From NCBI GenBank assembly GCA_035637655.1, contig DASPWT010000207.1, forward strand, positions 1 to 64,000: 64,000 nucleotides of DNA, written 5' to 3'. Shown in pieces: positions 55,417 to 63,234 of this stretch (position 1 is its first letter; the number at the start of each line of letters is the position of its first letter). The notes below the pieces were generated by a model. The model was not told where the DNA came from. It ran no database searches and worked only from the letters and a program-made list of their open reading frames with translations. The stretch is from VBDM01 sp035637655 (GTDB lineage Bacteria; Pseudomonadota; Gammaproteobacteria; Burkholderiales; SG8-39). The translations under genes and the position numbers were made by a program.

Positions 55417-58188
55417 TCACGCCCTCGCGGCAGCCGCGGCCGCTCTCGAATCCCCAACGGCGCTGATGGGCAAGGTGAAGGAGAACGATGCGCCTTCCCC
55501 GGGCCCGCTCTCCACCCAAAGGCGCCCTCCGAAATGGCCGATGATTTCGCGGCAGATAGGCAAGCCCAAGCCGGTGCCCTGCGGTTTCTCGGTCAGCGTA
55601 TCGCCCACCTGCCGGAACTTCTCGAAGATGATCTGCTGGTCCTCGGGGCCGATGCCGATGCCGTTATCTATTACATCGACCCGCAACGCTTCCGCTTCAC
55701 GGCTCAGCCGGATTTCCACCCGTCCATGCTCCTTGTCGCAGAACTTCGCCGCGTTTGACAGCAAGTTAAGCATGACTTGCACGAGCCGATCGCGATCCGC
55801 GAACAGCGTGGGAACCTCGGGCTCGAGTTCGGCCATGACCCGGATGCCGCGCTCCTTGAACAGCTGGCTGGTGGCCGTGATCGACTCCTCAATGATCTCC
55901 TTGAGTTCCACTTCCGTGTTGTGCCATTCGGCGCTACCCGATTCGATCTTGGCGAGGTCGAGCACCTGGTTGATGAGGCGCGTGAGCCGCTCGGACTCCT
56001 TCACGATGATGCTGAGGAATTTGGTGCGCTCGGCCTCGTCGAGGCGGGGATTGTCATTGAGGATCTCCGAGAACGCGCGGATCGAAGTGAGCGGCGTGCG
56101 CAGCTCGTGCGTCACGGTGGAGATGAAGTCGTCTTTGAGGCGGTCGAGCTCCTGCAGCCGCTGGTTGGCACCGCGCAGCTCGTTGGTTGCCGCCTCGAGT
56201 TCCTGTGATTTCTGCTCCAGCTGCCGGCTATAAGCGAGAACCTGCGAGGCCTCGTCGATGATGCTCATTACCTCGTCGATGTCCAGGGGCTCCTCCTCGA
56301 CGACCGAGGCGACCATGACGCGGGCCGAAGCGCTGCCGATGGCGCCGGCGAGGAGCGATTCTGCGTGGTGCACCAGATTGGCGTCGGCCGAGAGCGCCTC
56401 GGCCGATCGCACACCGCGGCTGTGGGCGTAGGCGGCAAACGCCTCGTGCGCGCGCTCCGGACCGAGAAAACGGCCCACCAGCAGCAGCAAGTCGTTGACC
56501 GAGGCGCTGCCGCGCCAGAAGCGCGAACCGGGAGACGCCAGCGGGTGCTTGAGAGCATCGACGAATACGGTGGCTTGTCCGTGCTCGGCCGCATTGGGCC
56601 CCTTGATCAGCGATACGCCGACGTAGCAGCCGATGTTGACGAGCATGCTCCAGAAGAGGCAATGTGTGATGTCGTCCAACCCCTGGAGTCCGAGCAGGTG
56701 CTGCGGCTTGAGGAGATCAGTGCCGAACAGCCCGTGAGAAAGAAAGGTGATCGGCAGCCAGCCCGACTTGGCGAAAGAGGGCAGCAGCAGCGTATAAGTC
56801 CAGACCAAGAAGCCCGCTGCCAGGCCGCAGAACGCGGCAGTGCGCGTACCCCCCTTCCAGAAGATTCCGCCGATGATGGCTGGGGCAAACTGTGCCACCG
56901 CCGAGAACGAGATCAGCCCAATGGAAACCAGCGCATAGGCTTCCCCGGCCAGATAGAAGTAGAGATAGCCCAGCACCAGGATCAGCACGATCGCCCCGCG
57001 GCGGATGCCGAGCAGCAGCCCGGAGAGATCGCGCCGCTCAGTCAGGCGAAGCGCCTTCGAGCGCAGCAGCACCGGCATCACCAGGTCGTTGCACACCATG
57101 GTGGAGAGCGCGATGGTTTCGACGATCACCATGCCGGTCGCAGCCGAAAGTCCGCCGATGAAGGCGAACAGCGCGAGCCACGGCTGCCGTTCCGCGATCG
57201 GCAGCGTCAGCACGAAGGTGTCGGCATCCACTGTGCCGTCCGGAAAGTGCAGTAGCCCGCCGAAAGTGATCGGCAGCACGAATACATTGATCGCAAGCAA
57301 GTAGAGCGGGAACAGCCAGATCGCCTTGGTCAGGTGACGCTCGTCGACGTTCTCCACGACCGTCACCTGGAACTGGCGCGGCAGGAACATGATGGCGGCC
57401 ATCGAGAGAAAGGTGAGCGAGGCCCAGGTCGCGTAGCCGCCGCTCTCGCTTCCCAGGGTCAGCAGGGCGCTCGACCGGGGCGTCTGGCGGGCGCGGTCGA
57501 AGATGTCGCCGAAACCGTCGTAGAGCCAGAACGTGACGAACAGCCCCACCGCGATGAAGGCGAGAAGCTTCACCAGCGACTCGAACGCAATGGCCGCGAC
57601 CAGGCCTTCGTGGCGCTCGGTGGCGTCGAGGTGGCGGGTGCCGAACAGGATAGTGAAAGCCGCGAGCAACATCGCGATGTAGAACGTGTTGTCGCCCAGG
57701 AACAGGGGCGCGCCCTGGTTTTCGGGCGTTGCCAACGCGGGATACTGGAGGACGATCAGGAAGGTGCCGGATATCGCCTTCAGTTGCAGCGCGATGTAGG
57801 GGATGATCCCGACCACGGCAATGATCGTCACCAGGCCGCCGAGCATTTGGCTCTTGCCGTAGCGCGAGGCGATAAAGTCGGCGATGGAGGTAATGCGGTT
57901 GTGCTTGCTGATGCGGATGATCTTCAGCATCACGTACCACCACAGCGCCGCCATCAGCGTTGGCCCGAGGTAGATCGGCAGGAAGCCGATGCCGCTCGTC
58001 GCCGCGCGCCCTACGCTGCCGTAAAAAGTCCAGGACGTGCAGTAGACCGCGAGCGACAGTGCATAGATGTAGGGGTTGGCGATGATGCTGCGGCCCGCGT
58101 CGGCGCGCTTGTCGCCGTAATAGGCGATCGCGAACAGCAGCCCCACGTAGGCGAAGGAGGCGATGACGATGACGGGGGCGGTGAGCAT
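55417..58188 (-). CDS. Transporter-fused sensor histidine kinase (CrbS-like, SLC5-STAC-HisKA-HATPase)
   Basis: A 923-residue protein. Residues 1 to about 540 form a 13-helix sodium:solute symporter domain. A STAC-like linker follows (VNDLLLLVGRFLGPERAHEAFAAYA), then a coiled coil, a HisKA domain with phosphoacceptor H694 (THELRTPLTSIRAF), and a HATPase with N box MLNLLSNAAKF and G boxes DNGIGIGPEDQ and GTGLGL. CrbS in Vibrio and Pseudomonas senses acetate-type substrates and acts through CrbR. Unlike many CrbS proteins it has no fused receiver; that domain is a separate gene just downstream. The start at 58188 is an ATG. Confidence 0.9.
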   Translation of the reverse strand: MLTAPVIVIASFAYVGLLFAIAYYGDKRADAGRSIIANPYIYALSLAVYCTSWTFYGSVGRAATSGIGFLPIYLGPTLMAALWWYVMLKIIRISKHNRITSIADFIASRYGKSQMLGGLVTIIAVVGIIPYIALQLKAISGTFLIVLQYPALATPENQGAPLFLGDNTFYIAMLLAAFTILFGTRHLDATERHEGLVAAIAFESLVKLLAFIAVGLFVTFWLYDGFGDIFDRARQTPRSSALLTLGSESGGYATWASLTFLSMAAIMFLPRQFQVTVVENVDERHLTKAIWLFPLYLLAINVFVLPITFGGLLHFPDGTVDADTFVLTLPIAERQPWLALFAFIGGLSAATGMVIVETIALSTMVCNDLVMPVLLRSKALRLTERRDLSGLLLGIRRGAIVLILVLGYLYFYLAGEAYALVSIGLISFSAVAQFAPAIIGGIFWKGGTRTAAFCGLAAGFLVWTYTLLLPSFAKSGWLPITFLSHGLFGTDLLKPQHLLGLQGLDDITHCLFWSMLVNIGCYVGVSLIKGPNAAEHGQATVFVDALKHPLASPGSRFWRGSASVNDLLLLVGRFLGPERAHEAFAAYAHSRGVRSAEALSADANLVHHAESLLAGAIGSASARVMVASVVEEEPLDIDEVMSIIDEASQVLAYSRQLEQKSQELEAATNELRGANQRLQELDRLKDDFISTVTHELRTPLTSIRAFSEILNDNPRLDEAERTKFLSIIVKESERLTRLINQVLDLAKIESGSAEWHNTEVELKEIIEESITATSQLFKERGIRVMAELEPEVPTLFADRDRLVQVMLNLLSNAAKFCDKEHGRVEIRLSREAEALRVDVIDNGIGIGPEDQQIIFEKFRQVGDTLTEKPQGTGLGLPICREIIGHFGGRLWVESGPGEGASFSFTLPISAVGDSRAAAAAARA

Positions 58189-58227
58189 GGGCCAAGGCGT
58201 CAGGCCGCCGGCACGTCCTATCGACCC

Positions 58228-58428
58228 TCAGTCATTGCGCTTTTCGACTACCAGCGCCATGAGCCCGATCAGCAGCGCCCATACCGCGAACACATAGACG
58301 TAGAGCACCGGGATGCCCAGCACCTGGCCGGGGCCGGCGAACAGATTGAGAAGCGGGTAGTTGAACAGCAGGAAACCCAGCAGAAACAGCGCGGCCAGCC
58401 GCTGCCCCTTGATGCTTGGCCGGATCAT
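58228..58428 (-). CDS. Small membrane protein heading the kinase operon
   Basis: A 66-residue protein with two membrane helices (about 10-30 and 40-60) and a short charged C-terminus (VVEKRND). The ATG at 58428 has a GGAGGAGGG ribosome-binding site. It precedes the transporter-fused kinase gene by 39 bases and could be a small partner of its transporter domain. The family is not recognised. Confidence 0.72.
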   Translation of the reverse strand: MIRPSIKGQRLAALFLLGFLLFNYPLLNLFAGPGQVLGIPVLYVYVFAVWALLIGLMALVVEKRND

Positions 58429-58455
58429 GGACCCTCCTCCTCTCAATGCCCGGGC

Positions 58456-58491
58456 GAACGGGCTGCAACGAGCGGTCAGTGTAGCAAAGCC
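58456..58491 (-). repeat. Shared upstream element, copy 2 (kinase operon)
   Basis: 58469-58491 is identical over 23 bases to 51349-51371, with partly matching flanks at 58456-58468. On the minus strand it ends 40 bases before the ATG at 58428, a distance close to that of copy 1. It lies right after the groEL terminator, which supports a promoter role. Confidence 0.6.
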
Positions 58492-58509
58492 CCTGCTGCT
58501 GCCGTAGCG

Positions 58510-58540
58510 CTCAAAGAAAGCCCCGCCGAAGCGGGGCCTT
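58510..58540 (-). terminator. Rho-independent terminator of groES-groEL
   Basis: On the minus strand GCCCCGC-TTCG-GCGGGGC is followed by TTTCTTTG. The stable TTCG loop and T-rich tail are typical. It lies about 87 bases after the groEL stop. Confidence 0.85.
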
Positions 58541-58626
58541 CGTAGCAGACCGAGGAGGGGGTAACGGGGGGGAACCTCGTTCCCCCTGTTCCGAAACCTG
58601 CCCGGATATGTAACGCGCTACGCGCC

Positions 58627-60276
58627 TTACATATCCATCCCTTCCATTCCGCCCATTCCGCCCATGCCGTGGGCATGGCCCCCGGCATTCTTCTTCTCTT
58701 CGACCAGCTCAGCAACCATCGCCTCGGTGGTGAGCAAGAGGCCGGCGACGGAAGCCGCGTTTTGCAGCGCGGTGCGGCTCACCTTGGTCGGATCGAGCAC
58801 GCCCATCTCGACCAGATCGCCGAACTGCTCGGTCTGGGCGTTAAAGCCGAAGTTGCCTTTCCCTTCCGCAATCTTGTTCATCACGACGGAGGGCTCGGCA
58901 CCGGAGTTGGCCACGATCTGGCGCAGCGGTTCCTCGAGCGCGCGCATCACGATCCTAATGCCCGCATCCTGATCGGGGTTCTCCCCCTTGAGCTTGTCGA
59001 GCGCCGACCTGGCGCGGATATAGGCCACGCCGCCGCCGGCGACAATGCCTTCCTCGACGGCCGCGCGCGTAGCGTGCAAGGCGTCTTCGACGCGCGCCTT
59101 CTTTTCTTTCATCTCGACTTCGGTCGCCGCGCCGACTTTGATCACCGCCACGCCGCCCGCGAGCTTGGCTACACGCTCCTGCAGCTTCTCCTTGTCGTAG
59201 TCGCTGGTCGCTTCATCGATCTGGGTACGAATGTTCTTGACCCGCGCCTCGATCGCTTTGGGATCGCCGGCCCCGTCGATGACGGTGGTTTCTTCCTTCG
59301 CGACCTCGATGCGTTTCGCACGCCCGAGATCCTTGAGGCTCGCTTTCTCGAGGGTCAGGCCGACTTCCTCGGCGATCACCTGGCCGCCGGTAAGGATGGC
59401 GATGTCTTCGAGCATGGCCTTGCGGCGGTCGCCGAACCCCGGCGCCTTGACAGCAGAGGTCTTGAGAATTCCGCGCAGGTTGTTCACCACCAGCGTCGCG
59501 AGTGCCTCGCCTTCGACTTCTTCGGCGACGATGAGAAGCGGTTTGCCGGACTTGGCCACCTGCTCCAGAATCGGCAGCAGCTCACGGATGTTGGAGATCT
59601 TCTTGTCGTGCAGAAGAATGTAGGGCTCCTCCAGCACCGAAATCTGCTTTTCCGCGTTGTTGATGAAATACGGCGACAGATACCCCCGGTCGAACTGCAT
59701 GCCTTCGACCACCTCGAGCTCGTTCTGCAGGCCCTTGCCGTCCTCGACGGTGATCACGCCTTCCTTGCCGACCTTGTCCATCGCATCGGAAATGATCTTG
59801 CCGATCGCTTCGTCCGCGTTTGCCGATATGGCGCCGACCTGGGCGATTTCCTTGCTCGTGGTGCAGGGCTTGGACAGTTTCTTCAGCTCCTCGACGACGA
59901 CGATGACCGCCTTGTCGATCCCGCGTTTCAGGTCCATCGGGTTCATTCCAGAGGCGACGAACTTCATGCCTTCTTTCACGATCGATTGGGCGAGCACGGT
60001 CGCAGTGGTCGTGCCGTCCCCCGCGACATCCGAAGTTTTCGAAGCGACCTCCTTCACCATCTGCGCGCCCATATTCTCGAACTTGTCCTTCAGCTCGATT
60101 TCCTTCGCGACCGACACGCCGTCCTTGGTCACTGTCGGCGCACCGAAGGAACGCTCCAGCACCACGTTGCGGCCCTTGGGGCCGAGGGTCACCTTGACCG
60201 CGTCGGCGAGGATATTGACCCCGGCGAGCAGCTTGTGCCGCGCGGACTCGTGGAAACGTACGTCTTTTGCAGGCAT
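58627..60276 (-). CDS. groL: Chaperonin GroEL
   Basis: The 60-kDa ATP-dependent folding chaperonin, here 549 residues. It has the conserved ATP-binding VTLGPKGRNVVLERSFGAPTV with AGDGTTTATVLA downstream, and the Gly-Met-rich tail (GMGGMGGMEGMDM). A good AGGAG site precedes the ATG. It is 30 bases downstream of groES under the CIRCE-controlled promoter and ends at the terminator at 58510-58540. The large open frame on the opposite strand is a shadow. Confidence 0.98.
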   Translation of the reverse strand: MPAKDVRFHESARHKLLAGVNILADAVKVTLGPKGRNVVLERSFGAPTVTKDGVSVAKEIELKDKFENMGAQMVKEVASKTSDVAGDGTTTATVLAQSIVKEGMKFVASGMNPMDLKRGIDKAVIVVVEELKKLSKPCTTSKEIAQVGAISANADEAIGKIISDAMDKVGKEGVITVEDGKGLQNELEVVEGMQFDRGYLSPYFINNAEKQISVLEEPYILLHDKKISNIRELLPILEQVAKSGKPLLIVAEEVEGEALATLVVNNLRGILKTSAVKAPGFGDRRKAMLEDIAILTGGQVIAEEVGLTLEKASLKDLGRAKRIEVAKEETTVIDGAGDPKAIEARVKNIRTQIDEATSDYDKEKLQERVAKLAGGVAVIKVGAATEVEMKEKKARVEDALHATRAAVEEGIVAGGGVAYIRARSALDKLKGENPDQDAGIRIVMRALEEPLRQIVANSGAEPSVVMNKIAEGKGNFGFNAQTEQFGDLVEMGVLDPTKVSRTALQNAASVAGLLLTTEAMVAELVEEKKNAGGHAHGMGGMGGMEGMDM

Positions 60277-60306
60277 TGTTTGCTCCTGAATTGGAATGGT
60301 TAGGGT

Positions 60307-60603
60307 TTACTTCGCGACGACGCCCATGATGTCGTCTTCGCGCATCACCAGATACTCGGTGCCTTCGACTTTCACGGCTTGCCCGGAGTACTTTCCGAAC
60401 AGGATGCGGTCACCGACCTTGACGTCCAGCGGACGCACCTTGCCGTCCTCGAGGATCTTGCCCTTGCCGATCGCAACGACCTCGCCTTGATCGGGTTTTT
60501 CTCCGGCGGTGTCGGGAATCACGATCCCGCCTGCAGACTTGCTTTCGGCATCGAGGCGCTTCACTACGACGCGGTCGTGCAAGGGACGAATCTTGGTCAT
60601 CAT
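60307..60603 (-). CDS. groS: Co-chaperonin GroES
   Basis: The 10-kDa lid of the GroEL chamber. The product has 98 residues from the ATG at 60603, or 97 from the next ATG; AAGGAGG seven bases upstream favours 60603. It has IRPLHDRVVVKRL, the mobile loop with SAGGIVIPD, and GDRILFGKYSG. It is the first gene of groES-groEL. Confidence 0.97.
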   Translation of the reverse strand: MMTKIRPLHDRVVVKRLDAESKSAGGIVIPDTAGEKPDQGEVVAIGKGKILEDGKVRPLDVKVGDRILFGKYSGQAVKVEGTEYLVMREDDIMGVVAK

Positions 60604-60674
60604 TGGATGTCCTCCTTTTGAACAAGTTAGCGACCACTGACTGATGTGGCCATGAATAAATAGGGGAAACTACG

Positions 60675-60701
60675 TTAGCACTCATCTCCAGCGAGTGCTA
60701 A
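60675..60701. promoter_or_regulatory. CIRCE operator (HrcA binding site)
   Basis: TTAGCACTC (60675-60683), nine bases, GAGTGCTAA (60693-60701): an exact match to the CIRCE consensus. It lies immediately downstream of the -10 hexamer of the groES promoter, so bound HrcA would block transcription until heat shock. hrcA itself is not in this window. Confidence 0.96.
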
Positions 60702-60729
60702 TCATACGGGCGAGGTCGGCAAATTTCAA
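60701..60729 (-). promoter_or_regulatory. Promoter of groES-groEL
   Basis: On the minus strand TTGAAA (60729-60724) and TATGAT (60706-60701) are separated by 17 bases, a good sigma70-type promoter. The same stretch also reads CTTGAAA-N13-CCCGTAT, close to a sigma32 promoter, so heat control could be double (HrcA plus sigma32). The CIRCE overlaps its downstream edge. Confidence 0.8.
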
Positions 60730-60890
60730 GCCCCGCCGGGGACCTGCGCGGGCGCCGCTCCGAAATGCGGTTGGGGCCACCGAATATTTTCCGATGCCTT
60801 GCTGCGCCCGTTGGCGATAAGTATCCAAATTCCGAGAATAAACCTGTAATGTGCAGAAGTTGGATTACATAGGTTTGCCAAAGTCTTGGC
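60730..60890. other. Intergenic stretch between groES promoter and OMP promoter
   Basis: No convincing gene, repeat or RNA structure is seen here. A TGTAATG and a GGATTACAT are visible, but without matching -35 elements. Confidence 0.4.
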
Positions 60891-60920
60891 TTGACACAAG
60901 TTTCCCCCTTGGATTACAGT
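60891..60920 (+). promoter_or_regulatory. Promoter of the outer-membrane protein gene
   Basis: A perfect -35 TTGACA (60891-60896) and TACAGT (60915-60920) as -10, 18 bases apart. The leader to the ATG at 60992 would be about 65 bases. GAGGGAAAAAGG is the likely ribosome-binding region. Confidence 0.65.
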
Positions 60921-60991
60921 GCCGCGGTGCCGCCAAGACTCGATTTTCAGACTGATTCCGGGTATTCAAGAGGGAAAAAGGGGCCTGCTAG

Positions 60992-61642
60992 ATGAAACAC
61001 CCCGCTCTGCGTTGCACGGCCGCAGCACTGCTGCTGTCGGGCGTGTGCTCCACTTATGCCGCGGACCCTTATTGGTACACGGGCCTGGGAGTCGGCTACT
61101 CCCGGGTTCAGTTCTATCCGGCGGATTTCAAAGCCGGAGTAGCCGGTGTCGACGAAAGCAAGAAGGAGTTTGATGCGGGTTTCAAGGGATTTCTCGGTTA
61201 CCAGATCAACAGGAACTGGGCTGCCGAGGTGAGCTATGTTTCCGTCGGCAAATTTCAGTATAAATACACGGACACGACTACAAATGTCACTCAGCTAGAC
61301 GACTACAAAGTAACGGGATGGGGGTTCTCGGCTTTGCCAACGGTTCCCTTGACCAACAACTTCTCCTTTTATGGCCGATTGGGAGCCTTCTTTTCCCAGG
61401 CAAGAATAACGTTCTACAACGCGGGTTTTGTTGTTGGGAATAACGGCGTCGGCGTTCTCGGTGACCAAACCAGCCTGCTGTCCGGCTTCGGGGTCCAATA
61501 TTTTTTCGGCGGCGAGGACGGCTTCCGCATCGAGTACGAAAATTTCGGCAGGGTCGGCAGCGCATGCACCCCCAGCGTTGTAAGCTGTTCCGGCCGGGCC
61601 AATGCGAAGATGATCTCGGCCAGCGGTATTTTCAAATTCTGA
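60992..61642 (+). CDS. Outer-membrane beta-barrel protein (OmpA/OmpW-like)
   Basis: A 216-residue protein with a signal peptide (MKHPALRCTAAALLLSGVCSTYA, cleaved near ADPYW). Alternating hydrophobic/aromatic strands suggest an eight-strand barrel (WYTGLGVGYSRVQF, GFKGFLGYQINRNWAAEVSYVSVG), and it ends in Phe (GIFKF), as barrels recognised by BamA do. It resembles small OmpA-like or OmpW-type porin-family proteins; the role is unknown. It has its own promoter and terminator, so it is a single-gene transcript. Confidence 0.87.
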   Translation: MKHPALRCTAAALLLSGVCSTYAADPYWYTGLGVGYSRVQFYPADFKAGVAGVDESKKEFDAGFKGFLGYQINRNWAAEVSYVSVGKFQYKYTDTTTNVTQLDDYKVTGWGFSALPTVPLTNNFSFYGRLGAFFSQARITFYNAGFVVGNNGVGVLGDQTSLLSGFGVQYFFGGEDGFRIEYENFGRVGSACTPSVVSCSGRANAKMISASGIFKF

Positions 61643-61656
61643 GCGCGATTCAGTCC

Positions 61657-61684
61657 CAAAACCGGGAAACTCTCCCGGTTTTTT
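61657..61684 (+). terminator. Rho-independent terminator of the OMP gene
   Basis: AACCGGGA pairs with TCCCGGTT around AACTC, followed by TTTT. It lies 15 bases after the stop at 61642. Its reverse complement starts with an A-run and could also serve the minus strand after ubiD. Confidence 0.88.
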
Positions 61685-61712
61685 GTTTCGGGTGTTTCTT
61701 GTTTGGGCGCCG

Positions 61713-63191
61713 CTACAGACCGAGCTCCTTCCAGAGTCGGTCGACGCGGTTTTTCACTTCGGCCTGCATCGCGATCGGCCGACCCCAGACGCGCAGAGTT
61801 TCCGCGGGCCATTTGTTGGTGGCGTCGATTCCCATCTTCGATCCGAGCCCCGCGACCGGGCTCGCAAAATCGAGATAGTCGATCGGGGTGTTTTCCACGA
61901 TGAGCACGTCGCGGTTCGCGTCCACGCGCGTGGTCAGCGCCCACACGACCTCCTTCCACTCGCGAATATCGACGTCATCGTCGGTCACGATGATGAACTT
62001 GGTATACATGAACTGCCGCAAAGTGCTCCAGATTCCGAACATCACACGCTTGGCATGTCCGGGGTATTGCTTTTTCATGCTCACCACGGCAAGCCGGTAG
62101 GAGCAGCCCTCTGGCGGCAGGTAAAAATCCTCGATCTCGGGAAACTGCTTCTGAAGGATCGGCACGAACACTTCATTCAACGCTGCGCCGAGCACCGCCG
62201 GCTCGTCCGGGGGCTTGCCGCTGTAGGTCGAGTGGTAGATCGGCTCGCGGCGCATGCTGACGCGCTCCACCGTAAACACGGGAAAGGTTTCCTTCTCGTT
62301 GTAATAGCCAGTGTGATCTCCAAACGGACCTTCAACCGCGGTTTCGCCCGGCCGAATCGCGCCTTCGAGCACGATCTCGCTTGACGCCGGCACCTGCAGA
62401 TCCGAGCCGAGACAGGTTGCAAGCTCGGTGCGCGAGCCGCGCAGCAGCCCGGCAAACTGATATTCGGAGAGGGTGTCGGGCACCGGCGTAACCGCGCCGA
62501 GAATCGTCGCGGGATCGGCGCCGAGCGCCACTGCCACCGGAAAGGGCTCACCCGGCCGCGTCTCGGAATGTTCGCGAAAGTCGATCGCGCCACCGCGATG
62601 GGGAAGCCACCTCATGGTGAGCTTGTCCGGAGCGATCAGTTGCTGGCGGTAGATGCCGAGATTCTGACGCGCCTTGCGCGGCCCGCGCGTTACCGTCAAT
62701 CCCCACGTGATGAGCGGTCCTGCGTCTTCGGGCCAGCACGTCTGAATCGGCAGGCGCGATAGGTCGACTTCCTTCCCTTCCCACACGACCTGCTGGCACG
62801 GAGCGCGCGAAATTTCCCTCGGGGCCATGTGCATCACTTGTCTTCCGATCGGAATCCAGCGCTCGAGCACGTCGCGAAATCCCGTGGGCGGTTCCGGTTC
62901 CCTGAGGAACGCCAGGAGCTTTCCGATGTCGCGCAGCGCCTCGCGTGGATCCGCGCCTATTTCCGCGCCCATGGCAAGCGCGACGCGGCGCGCCGTGCCA
63001 AACAGATTGCCGAGCACTGGGATCGTGTGGCCCTTGGGCTTTTCGAAGAGCAGCGCCGGGCCACCCGCCTTGAGCACGCGGTCGCAGACCTCGGTTATTT
63101 CGAGCTTCGGATCGACCTCGGCGCGCACCCGCTTCAGCTCGCCTGCGCGCTCGAGCTGCGACAGAAAATCGCGCAGGTCGCCGTATCTCAT
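61713..63191 (-). CDS. ubiD: 4-hydroxy-3-polyprenylbenzoate decarboxylase UbiD
   Basis: A prenylated-FMN-dependent decarboxylase of ubiquinone synthesis. The 492-residue protein begins MRYGDLRDFLSQLERAGELKR and has the conserved VTRGPRKARQNLGIYRQQ and EGPFGDHTGYYNEKE. The Glu of EGPFGD is part of the Glu-Arg-Glu catalytic network of the family. Its cofactor maker UbiX is not in this window. It is 43 bases downstream of ubiA. Confidence 0.96.
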   Translation of the reverse strand: MRYGDLRDFLSQLERAGELKRVRAEVDPKLEITEVCDRVLKAGGPALLFEKPKGHTIPVLGNLFGTARRVALAMGAEIGADPREALRDIGKLLAFLREPEPPTGFRDVLERWIPIGRQVMHMAPREISRAPCQQVVWEGKEVDLSRLPIQTCWPEDAGPLITWGLTVTRGPRKARQNLGIYRQQLIAPDKLTMRWLPHRGGAIDFREHSETRPGEPFPVAVALGADPATILGAVTPVPDTLSEYQFAGLLRGSRTELATCLGSDLQVPASSEIVLEGAIRPGETAVEGPFGDHTGYYNEKETFPVFTVERVSMRREPIYHSTYSGKPPDEPAVLGAALNEVFVPILQKQFPEIEDFYLPPEGCSYRLAVVSMKKQYPGHAKRVMFGIWSTLRQFMYTKFIIVTDDDVDIREWKEVVWALTTRVDANRDVLIVENTPIDYLDFASPVAGLGSKMGIDATNKWPAETLRVWGRPIAMQAEVKNRVDRLWKELGL

Positions 63192-63234
63192 CTCTCTAGA
63201 CGATCGTTGCTGTGGCGGCGCCGTCGATCGAGAT

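Noticed and set aside
58669..60303. A 544-codon open frame on the + strand opposite groEL and groES.
   Set aside because: It is the mirror of the highly biased groEL codon use; the translation has no known motif, and groEL on the other strand is certain.
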